A stretch of DNA of 64,000 bases, from the NCBI RefSeq assembly GCF_014396585.1, contig NZ_CP060717.1:1-64000 (forward strand), written 5' to 3'. The DNA is from Sphingomonas rhizophila. Its GTDB lineage: Bacteria > Pseudomonadota > Alphaproteobacteria > Sphingomonadales > Sphingomonadaceae. A model generated the notes under the pieces. It did not search any database, was not told the DNA's origin, and was given only the letters and a program-made list of their open reading frames with translations. This document shows, in pieces, positions 39,773 through 48,792 of this stretch. Numbering within the stretch: the first letter of the stretch is position 1; each line of letters starts with the position of its first letter. The translations under genes and the position numbers were made by a program.

Positions 39773-42700
39773 TTGTCTCGTCGTCACGATTCCGCGCGCC
39801 GCATGCTGGCGCTTTCCACATCAAGCCTGGCCCTAGCGCTGCTCGCCGCGGAACCCGCCTGGGCGCAGCAAACGACCGACACGACAACCGCCGAACCCGC
39901 CGCCGATGCGCCGGCCGCGACGGACGAGCCGGATACCGTGATCGTCAAGGGCTATCGCCGTGCGCTCGAAAGCGCGCAGGCCCGCAAGCGGGTCGCCGAC
40001 ACGGTCGTCGACGTCATTACCGCCGAGGACATCGGTGCGCTCCCCGACCGCTCCGTGGCCGAAGCGCTTCAGCGGGTCCCGGGCGTCAACATCAGCCGCT
40101 TTGAACAACGCAACGACCCCGACCGTTTCTCGGTCGAGGGATCGGGCGTCATCGTCCGCGGCCTGCCGTTCGTCCGCTCGGAACTTAACGGCCGCGACAT
40201 CTTCTCGGCCAATGGCGGCCGCGAACTGTCGTTCAACGACGTCTCGCCGGAACTGCTTGGCCGCGTCGAAGTGTTCAAGAACGTCACCGCCGACATGATC
40301 GATGGCGGCATTTCGGGCACCGTCAACCTGGTCACACGCAAGCCTTTCGACGCGAAGGGTCTGCATCTCGCCGGAACGCTGGAAGCGAATTATGGCGACA
40401 TGGCCAAGAAGTGGTCGCCCGGCTTCTCGCTTTTGGGGTCCAACACCTGGGATACCGGCATCGGCACGATCGGGCTGCAGCTTGCCTATTCGCAATCGGA
40501 ACTCAAGACCAAGACCGACGCGTCGCAGATCACCGATCCCTGCTATCGCGAAGCGTCGCTTGACGGTCCCTGCCTCCGTCTTCGTCCCGTCGGATCGGGC
40601 GGCATCGGCGGCGGGTTCAACTATGATCCCGACAATTTCCCGCCTGCCGGGTCGGTCATCGTCCCCAAGGGCGCCGGTGTCCGCACCACCGACCTTGAAC
40701 GTGACCGCAAGGCTTATTCGGCCGTCGCCCAATGGCAGAGCAACGATCGGCGGGCCCAGCTCACTCTCGAATTCCTGCGCGCCGAAACCAAGGGCCGGCT
40801 GAGCGAATTCGCGGCGCTGGCGCTGGTCAATGACGACGCACTCTATCCAGTGCCAGTCGATGAGTGGCAGTTCAACAACGGCATCTTCGAGAGCGGCACG
40901 CTGACCCAATCGGGTGGCCTCGGCATACCGACCGAGCTCCTGCGCTTCCAGCGCAAGGACAAGGCGATGACGCAGGACATTTCGGCGCACTTCACCTACG
41001 CCGCGACCGACCGCCTGCGGTTCAATTTCGAAGCGCAGAAGATCAAGTCGGACCGTACCGAATCTGGCCTCATCTCGGCGATGCAGACCTACAGCGACCT
41101 GTTCATCGACAATTCCGGCGACACGCCGATCGTCCAGTTCCTCCAGCCGACCACCACCGGGTCGCCGGCGTCCTATTACAACGACCCGTCGCGCACCCTG
41201 TTCTGGTTCCTGCTAGACAACCAGGTCCACAACGAGGGCGACCTGAAGTCCCTGCGCGGCGACGTCGAGTATGACGTAAGCGAGGACGGCTTCTTCAAGA
41301 AGGCGCGGTTCGGCGCCCGCTGGGGCGATCGTCAGCGTATTACCCGCAACGCCAACTTCTCCAACTGGGGCAACCTTGGCGCGCCATGGACGGGCCGCAA
41401 TGGCAACTGGAATTGCGACGATCCGCAGGCGTTCGGATGCGGCGGCGCCTATGTCGCCGACTTCCCGAGCTATGCTTCCATCCGCAATCCGTTCGGGGAC
41501 GACTTCCAGCGCGGGAATGTGCCGATCCCAATGGGCGACGGATCGGCCTTCTTCTTCGGCGGCGATGACATGGTCCGCGAATATCTGAGCGGCCTGACCC
41601 AGGAGCAGGCGGATGAAATCACCGCCTTCACGCTGACCCCCAACGCCTGGCGCCAGATCGCCAACCGCACTGGCCTTGTCGACGGCCTGCCCTGGCTGCC
41701 GGGCGAAATCTCCGACGTCGGTGAAATCACCAGGGCCGCCTACGTCCGCGCCGACTTCGGGACCGAGTTCGAGAACGGGTGGAAGTTCGACGGCAACATC
41801 GGCGTCCGCTTCGTCGACACCAAGATCAAGTCGGCCGGCGAGATCAGCTACCCGATTGGCGACCTGTTCGACACCAACGACGACGGTGTCGTCACACAGG
41901 AGGAAATCGCGGCCAACTGCGAAGACGTCGAGCCGGGACAGCCAGCGCCAGGCTATTGCAGCCTCAGCCCGGCACGGCAGGCGGAGTTCGCGGAAGCGTT
42001 CACGGCCGAGGTGGTCGATGACAGTGCGGACATCAAGTTCAAGCACTGGTTGCCGAGCTTCAACGCGAAGCTGGACGTCGGCCGCGGGCTGCTGTTCCGC
42101 GTCGCGGTGTCGAAGGGCATTTCGCGTCCGGACCTGAATGCCTTCGCGACCGGTGGCGCGATTTTCGACAACACCGGCAACCTGCTTGCGAACGGCACGC
42201 TGGAAACGGGACCGTTGTTCCAGATTTACACCGGTAACCGCCTGTTGCGGCCGGTGCGGTCGTGGAACTTCGACTTCTCGACCGAATGGTATTTCAACCG
42301 TGTTGGCTCGCTCACCTTCGCCCTGTTCATGAAGGACCTGAAGGGCCTTGTGAATTCGGGACAGTCGGTGCGGTCGTTCACCAGCCCCAGCGGTGTCACC
42401 ACCGACGTCGCGGTTAACGGCCCGGTCAACCTCGACACCGGCAAGATCAAGGGCTTCGAGCTGGCCTACCAGCAGACCTACGACTTCCTGCCGAGCGTGC
42501 TCAGCGGGCTGGGGTCGCAGTTGGTCTACACCTACGTCGATTCCAAGTCGCTTGGTAACTCGACGCTTGGTGCGGAACAGAGCCCCTTCGCGGATGAATT
42601 GCCGCTGGCCGGCGTGTCGAAGCATACGTTCAACGCGGTGGCCTTCTACGAGAAGGGACCGTTCGCCGCTCGCCTTGCCTACAATTGGCGGTCGAAGTTC

Positions 42701-42943
42701 CTGCAGACGCCGCGCGACGTGATCTTCCCCTTCTCGCCGATCTACGGGGAATCGACGGGGCAGCTCGACGGGTCGATTTTCTACACGATCAACAAGAACT
42801 TCAAGATCGGTGTCCAGGGCGTCAACCTGCTCGACGAGGTTACCCGTACGAGCCAGGTGATCGACTTCGACGGCACCCGCATCACCCGATCGGCGTTCCG
42901 CAACGACCGGCGCTTTACCTTCCTCACCCGCGTTACCTTCTGA
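39773..42943 (+). CDS. TonB-dependent outer-membrane receptor (carbohydrate type)
   Basis: A 1056-residue receptor. Signal peptide ends at about residue 32 (EPAWAQ); a TonB-box-like PDTVIVKGYRR follows; the plug has DRSVAEALQRVPGVNI and VIVRGLPFVRSELNGR; the barrel ends with the terminal phenylalanine FLTRVTF. Length and plug type match TonB receptors that import oligosaccharides in caulobacters, xanthomonads and sphingomonads. An exact EF-hand loop, DTNDDGVVTQEE, occurs at about residues 700-711. A TTG start at 39773 follows GGGGAGGG by four bases and yields a complete signal peptide; an ATG at 39803 is possible. Position before xyloglucan hydrolases suggests uptake of xyloglucan oligosaccharides. 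Confidence 0.92.
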   Translation: MSRRHDSARRMLALSTSSLALALLAAEPAWAQQTTDTTTAEPAADAPAATDEPDTVIVKGYRRALESAQARKRVADTVVDVITAEDIGALPDRSVAEALQRVPGVNISRFEQRNDPDRFSVEGSGVIVRGLPFVRSELNGRDIFSANGGRELSFNDVSPELLGRVEVFKNVTADMIDGGISGTVNLVTRKPFDAKGLHLAGTLEANYGDMAKKWSPGFSLLGSNTWDTGIGTIGLQLAYSQSELKTKTDASQITDPCYREASLDGPCLRLRPVGSGGIGGGFNYDPDNFPPAGSVIVPKGAGVRTTDLERDRKAYSAVAQWQSNDRRAQLTLEFLRAETKGRLSEFAALALVNDDALYPVPVDEWQFNNGIFESGTLTQSGGLGIPTELLRFQRKDKAMTQDISAHFTYAATDRLRFNFEAQKIKSDRTESGLISAMQTYSDLFIDNSGDTPIVQFLQPTTTGSPASYYNDPSRTLFWFLLDNQVHNEGDLKSLRGDVEYDVSEDGFFKKARFGARWGDRQRITRNANFSNWGNLGAPWTGRNGNWNCDDPQAFGCGGAYVADFPSYASIRNPFGDDFQRGNVPIPMGDGSAFFFGGDDMVREYLSGLTQEQADEITAFTLTPNAWRQIANRTGLVDGLPWLPGEISDVGEITRAAYVRADFGTEFENGWKFDGNIGVRFVDTKIKSAGEISYPIGDLFDTNDDGVVTQEEIAANCEDVEPGQPAPGYCSLSPARQAEFAEAFTAEVVDDSADIKFKHWLPSFNAKLDVGRGLLFRVAVSKGISRPDLNAFATGGAIFDNTGNLLANGTLETGPLFQIYTGNRLLRPVRSWNFDFSTEWYFNRVGSLTFALFMKDLKGLVNSGQSVRSFTSPSGVTTDVAVNGPVNLDTGKIKGFELAYQQTYDFLPSVLSGLGSQLVYTYVDSKSLGNSTLGAEQSPFADELPLAGVSKHTFNAVAFYEKGPFAARLAYNWRSKFLQTPRDVIFPFSPIYGESTGQLDGSIFYTINKNFKIGVQGVNLLDEVTRTSQVIDFDGTRITRSAFRNDRRFTFLTRVTF

Positions 42944-42965
42944 CCTTCGCAGAAGGGCGCGAACT

Positions 42966-43008
42966 GGCCGTCGGTCGCACGAAAGTGTGACCGGCGGTCG
43001 TTTTCTTT
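42966..43008 (+). terminator. Rho-independent terminator after the TonB receptor gene
   Basis: Arms 42966-42980 and 42985-42999 form a 15-pair stem (three G-U pairs) closed by a GAAA tetraloop at 42981-42984, followed by TTTTCTTT at 43001-43008. It begins 22 bases after the receptor stop. Confidence 0.88.
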
Positions 43009-43010
43009 AT

Positions 43011-43040
43011 GCCGACAAGCGGCGCCGATGCGCCGTCGGC
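43011..43040. other. Small hairpin in the gap before tRNA-Glu; rest of gap empty
   Basis: Between the receptor stop (42943) and the dehydrogenase stop (43284) there is no protein gene. It holds the terminator, this hairpin (outer pairs GCCGA/TCGGC, inner CGGCGC/GCGCCG, CGAT loop) and the tRNA. The hairpin has no U-tract and its role is unclear. Nothing else is recognised in 43041-43079 or 43154-43283. Confidence 0.5.
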
Positions 43041-43079
43041 ATTATTGATGAGAACATGAGGGCAGCACGCCACCGAAAA

Positions 43080-43153
43080 TGGTGACCCTACGGGAATCGA
43101 ACCCGTGTTTCAGCCGTGAAAGGGCCGCGTCCTAACCGCTAGACGAAGGGGCC
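43080..43153 (-). tRNA. tRNA-Glu (TTC anticodon), acceptor stem one base short
   Basis: On the minus strand the sequence begins GGCCCCTTCGTCTAGCGGT, has the anticodon TTC in CCCTTTCACGG, and ends with the T-arm GGGTTCGATTCCC and an encoded CCA. The 3' acceptor strand reads AGGGTC where the 5' strand GGCCCCT needs AGGGGTC; one G is missing, probably an under-called run of four at 43086-43088. With it restored the cloverleaf is normal. Confidence 0.93.
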
Positions 43154-43283
43154 AACTGGCGTTGCGGTCGCGCGACTAGGGGATGAAGCGCGAACGGTCA
43201 AGCCGATGCGGCCTCGTCGCGGCGGTTTTCGGCCGAAAGCTTGTCACACCCGTCAATTCACTCCCCTGAGCGGTACTTTTCTC

Positions 43284-44858
43284 TCACCGCGCCATGTCGA
43301 CGGTGCGCGGCAGGTTCCAGGCGTTCTCGTCACGAACGGCTTCGGGAAGAAGGTCGGCAGGCAGGTTCTGGTAGCAGACCGGCCGAAGGAAACGCTCCAT
43401 CGCGGCCGTGCCGACGGACGTCGAACGCACGTCGGACGTAGCCGGGAAGGGACCGCCGTGCACCATCGCGGTCGACACTTCGACGCCGGTCGGCCAGCCG
43501 TTGGCCAGTATCCGTCCCGCCTTCCGCTCCAGCAGCGGCATCAGGCGCCGGGCGAGCGGCAGGTCGCCGTCATCGAGCTGGAGGGTGATCGTCAACTGAC
43601 CTTCGACATGCCGGAGCAGGTCGAGCAGCTGCTCGTCGCTGTCGAAGCTGACCAGCAGGGACACGGCCCCGAAAATCTCCTCGCTCAATTCGGGATGGGC
43701 CAGGAAGGCGGCGGCGTCGGTGGCGAACAGGGCTGCCTGGGCGCGGCCGCCGTCCGCAAGGCCGCGCGCAACCGGCTCGACTTGGGAATGCTGTTCGATC
43801 CGCCGGACCCCGACGCAATAGGCCTCGCCGATGCCTGCGGTCAGCATGGTCTGTGCCGGGGCCGCGGCCAGTGCCTCGCTGGCGCTGGCAAGGAAGCGGG
43901 AAAGCGCGTCGCCGAGGCGCGCGAACAGCAGCCCGGGATTGGTGCAAAACTGGCCGGCCCCCATCGTCAGCGACCCGACGAAGGCCCGCCCCAGATCCTC
44001 GCCGCGCGCGTCGAGGGCATGGTCCAACAGGATGACCGGGTTCACGCTCGACATTTCGGCATAGACCGGAATCGGTTCGGGCCGACCCTGGGCGATCTTG
44101 AGAAGGGCAAGCCCGCCGGCGCGCGATCCGGTGAAGCCGACGGCCTTCACGGCCGGGTCCGCGACGAGGGCGGCGCCAAGCTCGCGGCTATCGCCTTGCA
44201 GGAAAGAAAAAATGCCGGGCGCAAAGTCGCTGGCCTTCACGGCCGCGCTGATGGCTCGGGCGACGAGCTCGCCGGTACCGGGATGGGCCGGGTGGCTCTT
44301 GACCAGCGCCGGACAACCGGCGGCGAGTGCGGATGCCGTGTCGCCCCCGGCTACCGAAAAGGCCAACGGGAAGTTCGACGCACCGAAGACGGCGACCGGC
44401 CCGACGGCGACCCGGCGCTGACGGAGATCCGGGCGAGGTAGCGGCTGGCGATCGGGAAGCGCGGTATCGACGCGAACGTCGGCGAACTCCCCGCGCCGGA
44501 GCTCGGTCGCGAACAGCCGAAGCTGGCCGCAGGTTCTTCCCCGTTCCCCCGTCAGCCGTGCCTCGGGAAGGCCGCTTTCGGCCATCGCCCGCTCGATTAG
44601 GGCCGGACCGATCGCCTCGATCGAATCGGCGATCGCCTCCAGCAAGGCCGCCCGCGATTCGGGCGAGCTGTTTGCAAAGTCATCGAACGCCTCGTCGGCA
44701 AGGCTTGCCGCCGCGCGAACCTCGTCCGCCCCGGCATTGGAAAAGTCACCCGGCAGCGGCTGCCCCGAGGCGGCGGCGACGGCCTGAAACGGATTGCCGG
44801 CGACCACCTCCGATCCCCCGATGAGGCTTGCGCCATTGAATCCGAACTTTTCCGCCAT
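43284..44858 (-). CDS. 2-Oxoglutarate semialdehyde (2,5-dioxovalerate) dehydrogenase
   Basis: A 524-residue aldehyde dehydrogenase of the NADP-dependent group III 2-oxoglutarate semialdehyde type. It starts [15 protein letters not shown]; contains [33 protein letters not shown], the catalytic glutamate in [13 protein letters not shown] and the cysteine in [12 protein letters not shown]. It performs the last Weimberg step, giving 2-oxoglutarate; Caulobacter calls this gene xylA. It is divergent from the GH74 gene across a spacer with a xyl-box-like operator, while xylX, xylB and xylC are 14 kb away. Confidence 0.92.
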   Translation of the reverse strand: MAEKFGFNGASLIGGSEVVAGNPFQAVAAASGQPLPGDFSNAGADEVRAAASLADEAFDDFANSSPESRAALLEAIADSIEAIGPALIERAMAESGLPEARLTGERGRTCGQLRLFATELRRGEFADVRVDTALPDRQPLPRPDLRQRRVAVGPVAVFGASNFPLAFSVAGGDTASALAAGCPALVKSHPAHPGTGELVARAISAAVKASDFAPGIFSFLQGDSRELGAALVADPAVKAVGFTGSRAGGLALLKIAQGRPEPIPVYAEMSSVNPVILLDHALDARGEDLGRAFVGSLTMGAGQFCTNPGLLFARLGDALSRFLASASEALAAAPAQTMLTAGIGEAYCVGVRRIEQHSQVEPVARGLADGGRAQAALFATDAAAFLAHPELSEEIFGAVSLLVSFDSDEQLLDLLRHVEGQLTITLQLDDGDLPLARRLMPLLERKAGRILANGWPTGVEVSTAMVHGGPFPATSDVRSTSVGTAAMERFLRPVCYQNLPADLLPEAVRDENAWNLPRTVDMAR

Positions 44859-44900
44859 GACTGTCCTTTCTGCGTCGCCGACGCGCTTTCCCTGTGCGAT

Positions 44901-44914
44901 TGTTAGCGCTATCG
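44901..44914. promoter_or_regulatory. xyl-box-like operator between semialdehyde dehydrogenase and GH74 genes
   Basis: TGTTAGCGCTATCG; its reverse complement CGATAGCGCTAACA matches 12 of 14 positions of the xanthomonad xyl-box (TGGTAGCGCTAACA, as I recall it). It lies in a divergent promoter region about 45 bases from one start and 75 from the other, so it could control both. Confidence 0.6.
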
Positions 44915-44988
44915 TAACGCCATGTCGCTGTGAAAGCGCCGGCAAAAAGACCGGAAAGGGCGACCTGCAGTCGGGGAGCGAGTTGGCG

Positions 44989-47175
44989 GTGTGGAGCCGG
45001 ATCGGTGCGATGATGCTGGCGGCTCCGGTGCTGGTCGCGGCTACTGCGCCTGTTCCGTATCGCTGGACCAATGTCACCATCGGCGGTGGCGGCTATGCGC
45101 CGAATATCCTGATGAGCAGCGCGGAGCCATCGCTGGCCTATCTGCGGACCGACATGGGCGGCGCGTATCGCTGGGACTCGGCGGCGTCGCGCTGGATACC
45201 GCTGCAGGACGATAATGCCGAATCGAGCTTCATGGGCGTCGAGGCGATCGCGCCCGACCCGGTGGATCCCGACATCGTCACGATGGCGGCCGGGATGGGA
45301 TATGGCCAGCCGTCCGCCATCCTTCGCTCGGCCGATCGCGGTGCCCGCTGGAGCGTGGTGCCGGTGCCATTCGCGATGGGCGGGAACGAGGCGGGTCGCG
45401 GCCTCGGCGAGCGACTGTCGGCCGACCCCAATCGGCCGTCGACCCTGCTGTTCGGCTCTCGCCACGACGGGCTGTGGCGAAGCGACGACCGAGGCGCGAC
45501 CTGGCGAAAGGTCGACGGCTTTCCCCGTCCTGGGCTTGGCAAACCGGAGCGCCGACAGACGCACGGCGGCGTTTCCTTCGTGCTTGCCGATCCGTCGAGC
45601 GGCCGGTCGGGCGGCGTATCCCGTCGCTGGTGGGCGGGGAGCGCCGACGAGAGCGGCGATCATCTGTTCCTGAGCGAGGACGGCGCCGTGACGTGGCGGG
45701 CGGTTAGCGGTCCGGAGGGCCTGCTCGCCGTGAAGGGAGCGATCGCCGGCGACGGCACCCTATTCGTCGGATACGCCAGCGGGATCGGCCCTAGCGGCGT
45801 GAAGACCGGCGCGGTGTGGCGTTTCGGGGCTGACGGACGCGGCACCGCGATCACGCCGGCCGACCATGGCAACGGCGGATTTTTCGAAGTGGCGACGGCG
45901 CGAACCTCGCCGGCGACGGTCGCCGTCTCCACAATCAATCGATCATCGGGCGACACTGTCTGGCTCTCGAACGACAGCGGCCGCAGCTGGCGGGATCTCG
46001 GCAAGGACGCGCGGCGCGACGTCAGCGCCACGCCGTTCCTGGGGCACGACGGCAAGGACGCCGATTTCGGTCACTGGATCACCGGTCTTGCGATCGACCC
46101 GTTCGACGCCCGGCACATCGCCTATACGACCGGGGCGACGGTCTATGCGACGAAGGACTTGGCCAACTGGGCGCCGTGGACCCGGGGGATCGAGCAGACG
46201 GCCGTCATCACCCTGGTCAGCCCGACGGACGGGCCACCGCTGGTGTCTGGGTTCGGCGACCTCGCGGGTTTCGTCCATGACGACCTCGAGCGCTCGCCGC
46301 GTCCGAGGTTCACCAACCCTTACCTCTCCAACACCAATCGGCTCGATTATGCCGGGCTCGCGCCGCGGCGCTGGGTGCGCGGCGGGAGCCTGTTCGACGG
46401 ATGGCCGCGCGAGGCTTCACTGGCGATCTCCAGCGACGGTGGCCGAAGCTGGTCGCCGATTAAGCTGCCGCCAATTCCGCAAGCTGACGGTTCGACCCGG
46501 CGCGAAGATTTGAATGGCGAAACGCCACCGGCGGTCTCTGCGGACGGCAAGCTGATTGTCGTCAGTGCGTCCAGGCCGATGGTCAGCGACGATGACGGCC
46601 GACGTTGGTCGCCGGTGGAGGGCGTTTCGCGCGGGAGCGAGATCGTTGCCGACAAGCGGATCGCGAACCGGTTTTATGCCCTCGATTTCGCTACCGACCG
46701 ACTTCTCCGATCGAACGACGGCGGACGCCGGTTCCGAAGCATTGACGGTGCATCCTTGCCCGGCCCGCTGGATGGCGCACGGCCGACCCGCGGTCGCGAG
46801 AGCCAGCCGCGGCTGGTCGCGTCGCCGTTCGCGGGAGGCGAGCTGTTCCTGCACTGGTGGCAGGGCCTATTCCGCAGCAGCGACGGCGGCAAGTCGTTAG
46901 TCCCCGTGTCGGGCGACCTCAAGGTCGAACTGTTCGGGTTGGGGAAGGGCACGGTCCATCCCACTCTCTATGCCGTCGGCAAACTGGGCGACGTTCGCGG
47001 GATTTGGCGGTCGGACGATCTGGGACGGAACTGGGCGCGCATCAACGACGACGCGCACCAATGGGGTCTTCGCTTCCGCGCGATCAGCGGCGATCCGCGC
47101 CGCGCCGGACGAGTGTATGTCGCGACCGACGGGCGCGGCATTTTCTACGGTGATCCAACGGGAGGTGTGCAGTGA
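44989..47175 (+). CDS. GH74 xyloglucanase
   Basis: A roughly 728-residue secreted enzyme made of two seven-bladed beta-propellers. The N-terminal pattern [18 protein letters not shown] then [11 protein letters not shown] is typical of GH74, and repeated Asp-box motifs occur ([37 protein letters not shown]). GH74 enzymes cut the beta-1,4-glucan backbone of xyloglucan. A signal peptide ([16 protein letters not shown]) is present. The start is uncertain: GTG at 44989 or TTG at 44983 lie downstream of GGGGAG, and ATG at 45010 is possible. The stop shares a base with the next ATG (TGATG). Confidence 0.88.
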   Translation: MWSRIGAMMLAAPVLVAATAPVPYRWTNVTIGGGGYAPNILMSSAEPSLAYLRTDMGGAYRWDSAASRWIPLQDDNAESSFMGVEAIAPDPVDPDIVTMAAGMGYGQPSAILRSADRGARWSVVPVPFAMGGNEAGRGLGERLSADPNRPSTLLFGSRHDGLWRSDDRGATWRKVDGFPRPGLGKPERRQTHGGVSFVLADPSSGRSGGVSRRWWAGSADESGDHLFLSEDGAVTWRAVSGPEGLLAVKGAIAGDGTLFVGYASGIGPSGVKTGAVWRFGADGRGTAITPADHGNGGFFEVATARTSPATVAVSTINRSSGDTVWLSNDSGRSWRDLGKDARRDVSATPFLGHDGKDADFGHWITGLAIDPFDARHIAYTTGATVYATKDLANWAPWTRGIEQTAVITLVSPTDGPPLVSGFGDLAGFVHDDLERSPRPRFTNPYLSNTNRLDYAGLAPRRWVRGGSLFDGWPREASLAISSDGGRSWSPIKLPPIPQADGSTRREDLNGETPPAVSADGKLIVVSASRPMVSDDDGRRWSPVEGVSRGSEIVADKRIANRFYALDFATDRLLRSNDGGRRFRSIDGASLPGPLDGARPTRGRESQPRLVASPFAGGELFLHWWQGLFRSSDGGKSLVPVSGDLKVELFGLGKGTVHPTLYAVGKLGDVRGIWRSDDLGRNWARINDDAHQWGLRFRAISGDPRRAGRVYVATDGRGIFYGDPTGGVQ

Positions 47176-48778
47176 TGATCCGCTTGGCCGCCATGATCCT
47201 GATGCTGCTGGGGCGGCGACCGTGAACGCCGAGGTGCCGCGCCTCGAAAGCCGCGACGGCCGCCATGCGCTGTTCGTCGACGGGGCGCCCTTCATCATGC
47301 TCGGTGCGCAGGTTCACAACAGCAGCAACTACCCGGACATGCTTCCGCTGGTGTGGCCGATGGTCAACCGTATCGGCGCCAACACCGTCGAGGTGCCGAT
47401 CGCCTGGGAACAGGTCGAGCCGGTCGAGGGCAAGTTCGATTTCTCGTTCGTGGATGCATTGCTGACCGGCGCGCGCTCGAACGGAAAGCGACTGGTGTTG
47501 TTGTGGTTTGGGACATGGAAGAACACGTCGCCGTCCTACACGCCGGCCTGGGTCAAGCTCGACAACCGCCGCTTCCCGCGCATGAAGACCAAGGACGGCA
47601 AGGATCATTACGTCCTCAGCCCGCATGGCGACGCGACGCTGGCTGCGGACAAGCGCGCGTTCGTGGCCCTGGTGAAGCATCTTCGTGCCGCCGACCCGCA
47701 AAATACCGTCATCATGGTGCAGGTCGAAAACGAAACCGGCAGCTACCGCAGCCCGCGCGACTATTCGCCGAACGCCAACCGCCTGTTCGCGCAGCTGATC
47801 CCGCCGGCACTGGCGGCGAAGACCGGCAAGCGTGGCACCTGGACCCAGGCGTTCGGCGCACAGGCCGACCGCGTCTTCAACAGCTGGCATGTCGCGTCGT
47901 ACGTTGAGGCGATCGCAGCGGCCGGGAAGGCGGTCAAGCCGCTGCCGATGTACGTCAACGCCGCGCTGGCCGGCACCAGCTTCCCGTCCAGTCCGGAAGG
48001 GACGGCAAGTGGCGGACCGCAGCAGGACGTGCTCGACGTCTGGAAGGCTGCGGCGCCGTCGATCGATTTCGCCGCGCCCGACATTTACGACCATGACGGC
48101 AAGAACATCGCCATCTACCTCGACGGCTTCGCGCGTGCCGACAATGCGCTGTTCGTTCCGGAAATCGGCAACAGCGCGGATTTCGCGCGCGTGTTCTACG
48201 ACGTGATGGGGCGCGGCGGAATCGGCTTCGCGCCGTTCGGAATCGATGGCACCGGATATTCCAACTATCCGCTGGGCGCGAAGACTCTCGATGCCGCGAC
48301 GCTCGATACGTTCGCATCGACCTACGCCGCGATTGGCGCGAACATGCGCGGATGGGCGAGGGCGGCGTTCGACGGTCCGACGTGGGGCACCTCCCGTCCC
48401 GATGACGCAGCTGATCGGTCGGCGAGGCTCGGCAACTGGGACATCGTCGCCAGCTTCAACCAGTGGGAATTCGGCGAGAAGGATTGGACCTTCCTGAAGC
48501 GCGACGCGGTGCCTTGGGCGGACGACAAGGTCGGCGGGGTGGCAGTGGTCGCCCTGACGCCGGACCAGTTCCTGCTGACCGGCGACCATGTCCGGGTTCG
48601 CTTCAACGCGCCCAAGGGAACGCCCGACAATGCGGTTGTCGTCAAGGTCGAGGAGGTTCGCTTCGACGGCGACCGATGGATCACGACCCGCGTCTGGAAC
48701 GGCGACCAGACCGATTACGGAATCAATTTTCGCGATCGCCCGGCGATGCTCCGGGTGACGATGGGACGCTACCGCTGA
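47175..48778 (+). CDS. GH35 beta-galactosidase with DUF5597 domain (one-base break in signal peptide)
   Basis: The ATG at 47175 starts a signal peptide [13 protein letters not shown], then the frame breaks at the G run 47210-47213. Adding one G gives AATVNAEVPRLESRDG and a 534-residue protein. The mature part has FIMLGAQVHNSSNYPD, a catalytic acid in VQVENETGSYRS, the nucleophile glutamate in FVPEIGNSADF, and the C-terminal DUF5597 region (FNAPKGTPDNAVVVKVEEVR). It resembles the beta-galactosidase Bgl35A of the Cellvibrio xyloglucan system, which removes galactose from xyloglucan side chains. Coupled to GH74 and 14 bases before GH31. Confidence 0.87.
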
Positions 48779-48792
48779 CGAAGGAAACCATC

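Noticed and set aside
43011..43040. Second intrinsic terminator
   Set aside because: Stable hairpin but no U-tract on either strand; kept only as an unexplained hairpin.
48463..48792. Upstream extension of the GH31 frame
   Set aside because: Overlaps the GH35 C-terminus in another frame; the ATG at 48793 begins a proper signal peptide with an upstream ribosome site.
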